From positions 1,736,001 through 1,800,000 of the forward strand of contig BJKQ01000002.1 of NCBI GenBank assembly GCA_006538405.1: 64,000 nt of DNA. Reading direction: 5' to 3'. A program made the position numbers and the translations under genes. Below, piece by piece: positions 58,645 to 64,000 of the stretch. Origin of the DNA: Hansfordia pulvinata (Eukaryota; Ascomycota; Sordariomycetes; Xylariales). The notes beneath the pieces were generated by a model. The model was not told the DNA's origin. It worked only from the letters and a program-made list of their open reading frames with translations, and did not search any database. The stretch's first letter is position 1, and each line of letters begins with the position of its first letter.

Positions 58645-59559
58645 GCGGGCGAGGAGATTTGGGGGTGATGTGTGTGGGAGGAGGGCAGGTATGGATGGGA
58701 AAGGGCAAAGTCTCTGTGTGGGGGGTTTCCCTGCCGAGAGACGCGGGAGAGCGCGAACAAACTGTATCAACAAGTGAGGGAGAATTAGGATGACCCGCTC
58801 CTCGAGGCTCGCGAGCATCTACTACACGTGGAGGCGGCTGTGGCCAGCCCTGAATGAAATGAATGCGTTGCGTCTCAACTCAAGCCACGGATTCAGGCAA
58901 GGAACGCGAGAGTGTGTCGGTACAGCGCGTTCCTATCGCGATTCGCTGGGGTTGAGTTTGCGCTGTGTGAAAAGTACACTGATGATCCATGCGCGTCACG
59001 ACTCGTGGGTGGTATTTGATATGGAGTCTATTCTTCTCATTCATGCGCCGCAGATGTGTTTTTACAACCGGCCGGCCCGCCCGAGCCGACAGAAGAGATA
59101 AATTACAATACCGGCTGTGGGAAGCCAGCCGTCCGTGTGTCGGGTTTTTGTGTGTGTGTGTGTGTGTGTACAGACGTCTTCTCTCCCGAAGACGCGGTGA
59201 GTCGTGATGGCCAGCACCCTCGCCCCCTCCTGCACCAGGAGGCTTCTTCCCGGCCGTTGCTCGCGCGAGCGAACAAACCACCGTCAGTTGCCCGCAGAGC
59301 AGGAGAAAGGACCCGGAATGCTCCCCGGAGAGGGCGAAGAACAGGCGAGATGCTGCGCAAAAGCTCCCCTCTCTCCTTCTCTCTCTATGCCTCCCCCAGG
59401 ATGCTGGCAGTGAGTCGCAGAATGTCCCCGGACCTCGCCCAGGCCCGCCAATCGTCTTCGTGTGTAGCCGTGCGTTTGCGGGCCGCCCTCGAATGGCGAG
59501 TGCGAGTGCGACTGCGGATAATTTTTTTTTTGGCAGGTTTGGACGGCTTAGACTTTGGT
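58645..59559. other. Spacer between convergent genes
   Basis: 3' regions of CBC20 and mL60. A short (TG)n run lies at about 59149-59168 and T9-T10 near 59522. No gene recognised. Confidence 0.45.
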
Positions 59560-60234
59560 CTAGAAACCCGGGGGGTTGACGCGCTGGGAGACTCGGGTCC
59601 ACTTGGGCAGCTCTGGAGGGTGGTTCTGCGTGAGCCTCGCGCGACATTTGACAGAGAGTAGAGCAAGCAAGCAAGCAAGGGGGGAAAAATCAAGACGAAG
59701 GCTCGTGGGGCGAACGGCGCGGCCTCGGTCGTCCCAAAGCGAGACCATCTCCTTCTCGGATCGGGGAAGGGGGGGACAGGGGATAGGGACTCACTATGTA
59801 TGCCCTTGCGGTAGCGCTTCTCCTTGCGGTCGAACATGGTGTACTTGTCGCGGGGCAGCATCTCGTGCTCCTTGGGCATCTCGGCCTTCCAGGCCTCGAG
59901 GGACTTGAGCGAGGCCCCCTGGCGCTCGAGGGCGGCGTCGACGGTGGCGATGACGCTGTCGACGGCGCGCAGGCGATGCCGCTGGCGGGCCTTCTGGAAC
60001 TTGGAGATGCGCCAGGGCGTCTTCCTGTTGGGGGGGAGGGGCACAGCCTGGTTAGCTTGGGTTGGTTTCTTCACGTCGGTCGTGCTCGTCATGGTGGTGA
60101 TGGTGGTGGTGGTGGTCGTCATGTTGGTCGTCTCAAAAACGTGATCGGCTTAAGGGGTCGGGAGGCGCAGGCGGCGGAACGTACCATAGCAGACCGCCCG
60201 AGAGCGGGTTTGTGAACCTGAAAGCGCCGAACAT
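59560..60234 (-). CDS. MRPL31: Mitochondrial large-subunit ribosomal protein mL60 (MRPL31)
   Basis: Fungal mitoribosome protein. Exons 60234-60185, 60024-59795 and 59612-59560 give 110 residues. All junctions are phase-consistent GT-AG, and the first intron has a CTAAC branch site. The protein begins MFGAFRFTNPLSGGLLW and continues after the first splice with KTPWRISKFQKARQRHRLR and VDSVIATVDAALERQG. The EMLPRDKYTMFDRKEKRYRK block follows. The second splice creates GIHKLPKWTRVSQRVNPPGF, the characteristic family end. The small third exon (53 bp) would be missed by simple gene callers. Divergent from the TRAPP gene, with about 970 bp between starts. Confidence 0.95.
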
Positions 60235-61207
60235 GATGTGCGGTACTGAGATGGGATGGGACGGGTTGGTGGTCGAGGGGGGGGGGATGTTGAGGTCGGA
60301 GACGGACGGCGAGGCGAGAAAGGCGCGCCTCAATCAATCAACGGGTTCGTGATGAATTTCCAGTTGGAGGTGAGCCAATCATGAGACTCGTTACTGTGGG
60401 TCATGGTCGCTACCTCCAGCCAGGTAGCTGTGGAGTGCCTTGGAAGGTACCTAGCGTGAAGCCGGTCTGTATTCCAGGGCTAAAGCTTCTTTACAGGGCT
60501 CGCTTAGGGGGTCTCGAGCCTGAGCCGTCCCTGTCCCGCCCGAACAGCGCCCGCCGTTAGTACACCCATCCGGGCTGTCAGAAGGACGTCGTTGGGGCTC
60601 TACGAACAACCGCAGGCGGGAGAGAGCTCCAACACCATCCACCGACATTCACACCTGCAGCCGACGACGTACACAACGACCACGGCGCTCCCCTGAGAAC
60701 AGAACGCGAGATTAGTTCCCAAGTCAAGTCGATAACCCCTTGTGCCCATCGGCCCCAATCGCCAAAGCAACCGCCCGAACCGCAGCGCGAACTCGGAAGC
60801 AAACCACGCCCCTCTCTTCGACATCGCCTCTCCCCGATCCGCCCACGCGCCCCAGCGCTCCTCCACGCACGCGCGCGCGTGAAGTCCGAAGCGACTAGCC
60901 GATCCCTTTCTACAATAGCCAGATAGAATCTGCGGAAGAGGGAACCAGACAGCCGCCAACAACAAAGAACCCAAGCAAGCAGCCAGTCAGTCCCGGCTGA
61001 GAGGCAACGTCCCCCGCCCAGAAAGCGGCTCAACCAACCAGGCGGGGCGCATAGCAGACACAACGCCGCCACCCACCGCATACCTACACATCCACCGTCT
61101 CCAGGAGCGTTTGGCCACATCAAGTCGGCCAGGGGCGGGGAAATACCGAAAGCGAAAGGGAAAGAGAACCACACAAACGAACTCCCCACCCCCCCCTTTC
61201 AAAAGCC
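60235..61207. promoter_or_regulatory. Divergent promoter region, MRPL31 / TRS20
   Basis: About 970 bp between two outward-facing starts. A CCAAT lies at 60375-60379, about 140 bp upstream of the MRPL31 ATG, in an otherwise unremarkable spacer. Confidence 0.4.
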
Positions 61208-61822
61208 ATGTCCTACTACTTCTGCATCGTGGGGACGCAGGACAACCCGCTCTTCGAGCACGAGTTCGGCACGTCCAAGCAAGGGGGCGACGGCCACGCG
61301 CGCTGGGCCGACCCCGCGGGCGCCCGCCACATGAACCAGTTCGTCCTGCACAGCAGCCTCGACGTCGTCGAGGAGCTGCAGTGGGCCTCGACGGGGACCA
61401 CCGGCGTGCCGACCCCGTCGTCGGCCTCGGGGGGAGGAGGAGGAGCCGGGGGAGGCCCAGGGGGCGCCGGCGGCGGGGGAGGCGGGGGCGGCCAGGGCCA
61501 GCTGTACCTCAAGTGCGTCGACCGCTTCTTCAACAGCTGGGTCTCGTGCTTCGTCACCGGGTCCAACGCCAAGTTCCTCTTGCTGCACCAGCCGCTGTCG
61601 TCCTCGTCCGCGGCCCCCGCCGGCGCCTCCTCGACCTCGGCCACCTCCGTCGCCGCCAACCCCACCAGCCCCCAGACCGAGGAGGCCATCCGCAACTTCA
61701 TGGTCGAGGTCTACGAGAACTTCGTCAAGGCCGCCATGAGCCCCTTCTACCGCGTCAACATGGAGATCCGCAGTCCCGTCTTCCGTCAGAGGGTCGCCGC
61801 CGCCGCCCGCAAGTACCTGTGA
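61208..61822 (+). CDS. TRS20: TRAPP complex subunit Trs20 / sedlin (TRAPPC2)
   Basis: Longin-like core subunit of the TRAPP tethering complexes acting in ER-Golgi and Golgi traffic. Single exon, 204 residues. It starts MSYYFCIVGTQDNPLFEHEF and has HMNQFVLHSSLDVVEELQW. After an insertion it resumes with LYLKCVDRFFNSWVSCFVTG and NAKFLLLH. It ends AAMSPFYRVNMEIRSPVFRQ, then RKYL. The family is usually near 140-170 residues. The extra length is a Gly-rich loop (about residues 75-98) and a Ser/Ala/Thr-rich loop (about 125-155), both between conserved core strands or helices and so probably surface loops. Frame intact. Confidence 0.95.
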   Translation: MSYYFCIVGTQDNPLFEHEFGTSKQGGDGHARWADPAGARHMNQFVLHSSLDVVEELQWASTGTTGVPTPSSASGGGGGAGGGPGGAGGGGGGGGQGQLYLKCVDRFFNSWVSCFVTGSNAKFLLLHQPLSSSSAAPAGASSTSATSVAANPTSPQTEEAIRNFMVEVYENFVKAAMSPFYRVNMEIRSPVFRQRVAAAARKYL

Positions 61823-62429
61823 GATCTGGCCTGGCACTTGCAAAGGCAAGACGGGGACGAAGAATGAATGAGACGAAATGTACATCTCCAGACGATAGGG
61901 CATGCATGCATGGCACGATGAGGATGGGGTCCAGGCTTTGTTTATGTGGCATGGCGTTTGGTGCAAATTTCCCTCTTTTTCTGGTAGAATAGACACCAGG
62001 CAGGAATAGCTGCCTTACGGGCGAAGAATTGGGTGGTCATATCCGAAGCCGACGAGCGACTGATGCTACACGTGGCCGGTTTGCCCTATCCTGTTCACGT
62101 AGTTGGGTACCGAGCAAATGATTGATCATCGCAAAGCATCAAGGCAGTGCTTGTATATTTGGGCCCAGTGGGCTCGTGACCTTGAGGTCGTCTTGCGTAA
62201 GTAGTCAAACCCGCCAAAGACGCCGCCTCATCCTCTGATCTGATGATTCTGAGAATATCAAGGTATTCATGATGTAGTCCATTATCCGTAAAAGCCAACC
62301 AACGCCAGTTTGCCATCTCAAAGATGTGTGTATCATGCCTGCCCATAGTAATATCACAAAGTTCGCCTCCAATCCACGCGTCTTCCTCCCAGCTGACAGC
62401 TCCAGAGCAACGCAGCCATGATGACTTGC
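61823..62429. other. Spacer between convergent genes
   Basis: 3' flanks of TRS20 and histone H4. No coding sequence or structured element recognised. Confidence 0.45.
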
Positions 62430-63034
<605 letters not shown>

Positions 63035-63685
63035 TGTGATGGAGGTTGAGTGTGGAGTTGTGTGAAGAGGTGGTGGTCGTTGATGTGGTTGGAGGTTGAA
63101 CCGTGATGGGTGCGGGTATAGAGTGGGAAAAGGAGAGAAAAGGCTGGTAGAGCGGGGATCGGGGGAGTTGTTTTTATGTGACAGGCCCTGGCAGGCGCGT
63201 TCTTGGGGCAGGAGGTGCTGATTGCAGACGGCTTGTACCAGCAGACGGGGGCTTTGCTGGGTTGAGGCGGTCAGTTCAGTCCTTGAGGTACTACTGATTG
63301 AGAGGACGGGCGCGCTAGTCTGGTTTGGGGGGCAGGGACGAGGACGGAATGCAGAGTACGAGGAAGGCGGGAGGGGTACGAGTATTTGAAGAGGGTGGGG
63401 GGCTTAAGGGGCAAGGTAATCAGTGTGCGGTGTGGTGGTGTGTGGTGGGAGACTGCCTGGGCGCGCGCGCGGGTGCTGCGTACCTAGCGTGCACGCAGGC
63501 TCTCAGCAAGCAGCTGGGCGTCAGAATTGCGGTGTTTTGGATGGAAAATCGGGACGGGTTCGGGGCCGGTTTGGCGCCATGTTTGCCTGCTGTCCGTGGG
63601 TGTGCTTTTGCCTGCGATTCCTGTCGCGAACCCCGTGGTCCGACTTGGTCTTTCCCTTATCGGGCGGAAAACCTTTTCATTTTGA

Positions 63686-63700
63686 CCAATCACGGCCAAT
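63686..63700 (+). promoter_or_regulatory. Two CCAAT boxes one helical turn apart
   Basis: CCAATCACGGCCAAT: two direct CCAAT sites whose starts are 10 bp apart, about 650 bp upstream of the H4 ATG. CCAAT is the binding site of the fungal HAP/CBC factor. Whether it serves H4 or a gene beyond the window is unknown. Confidence 0.35.
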
Positions 63701-63800
63701 ATGCTGTACCGGGGGGGGGCCTCCCGCGCAGCTAAGTCTCCTCGTCACGCCTGCATCTGATGCAGTCAGATCGCTTTAGAAGACACGTACCTAGGTACTC

Positions 63801-63880
63801 ACGCGGTGGTGCAAATTACGTTCGCGGTCGCCTTAACATACTCTCAAGGGTGAGCGCGAACGTCATTTGCACCACCGCGT
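63801..63880. mobile_element. 80-bp inverted-repeat element, MITE-like, with 7-bp flanking direct repeats
   Basis: The left arm 63801-63826 and right arm 63855-63880 are complementary over 26 bp with one mismatch, around a 28-bp loop. The sequence GGTACTC occurs immediately on both sides (63794-63800 and 63881-63887), as a target-site duplication would. It codes for nothing. A MITE is my inference. A structured transcript or a protein-binding palindrome is also possible. Confidence 0.5.
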
Positions 63881-64000
63881 GGTACTCTTCCCGCATCAAC
63901 CTCACGGTACCCACCAGCTCACTGCCAAAGTGGACGGCACTCATGATTGGTCTAGGCCACTTACAGAATGCCTAACTGAGCAAGTGCCTCTACATCTGCA

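Larger units (their letters stand above)
63035..64000. other. Upstream region of histone H4 to the window edge
   Basis: No coding sequence recognised. It holds a CCAAT pair (63686-63700) and the inverted-repeat element (63801-63880), each listed separately. It should contain the H4 promoter and leader. Confidence 0.45.

Overview
The window looks like nuclear DNA of a filamentous ascomycete (Pezizomycotina, most likely Sordariomycetes). The evidence is short GT-AG introns (57-234 bp) with CTRAC-type branch sites, C/G-rich third codon positions, fungus-restricted families (Zn(II)2Cys6 regulator, DUF5321-like mitochondrial protein, Nup82, Say1-like hydrolase, mL60/MRPL31), and gene-poor spacers full of GGTACCTAGGTA- and TACGAGTA-type motifs and microsatellites. 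I cannot name the genus. I saw no prokaryotic genes, CRISPR array, rRNA or convincing tRNA.

Layout, left to right. A probable small cysteine-rich secreted protein (131-367, -). A four-exon Say1-like alpha/beta hydrolase (1303-2794, -). D-xylulose kinase (4192-6259, -). A weak hypothetical ORF (6664-6981, -). A mitochondrial-type cation diffusion facilitator of the MMT group (7452-9208, -). A class II (SIRT4-like) sirtuin (12802-14019, +), convergent with a DUF5321-like mitochondrial membrane protein (14130-14914, -). That gene is divergent from a 2273-residue intronless separase (15945-22766, +). A 5.4-kb spacer follows, then a Zn(II)2Cys6 regulator (28195-31940, +). Glycyl-tRNA synthetase with cytosolic and mitochondrial starts (32743-35146, -) is divergent from the Brix protein Rpf1 (36215-37557, +). 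Two related small membrane-protein ORFs (38.3-38.8 and 40.1-40.3 kb, -) precede Nup82 (41426-44165, -). A 13.6-kb gene-poor tract carries dense simple repeats. The right end holds cap-binding protein CBC20 (57760-58644, +), mL60/MRPL31 (59560-60234, -), TRAPP subunit Trs20/sedlin (61208-61822, +) and histone H4 (62430-63034, -).

Most genes are housekeeping: translation (GlyRS, mL60, Rpf1), mRNA cap recognition, nuclear transport, chromatin, chromosome segregation and ER-Golgi tethering. The left part is metabolic (pentose catabolism, sterol-ester or xenobiotic deacetylation, mitochondrial metal transport). I see no biosynthetic cluster or operon-like unit. Several pairs share roughly 1-kb divergent promoters.

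The most important observation for a user is that five conserved genes are each broken by what looks like one missing base in a short C/G run. GlyRS is broken twice, making six sites: 14304, 29227, 33104, 34197, 43559 and 58521. In every case one extra C or G restores frame and recovers expected sequence. A systematic under-call in the assembly is the likeliest cause, so automatic gene models here will be split. The most unusual DNA element is an 80-bp near-perfect inverted repeat flanked by 7-bp direct repeats at 63794-63887.
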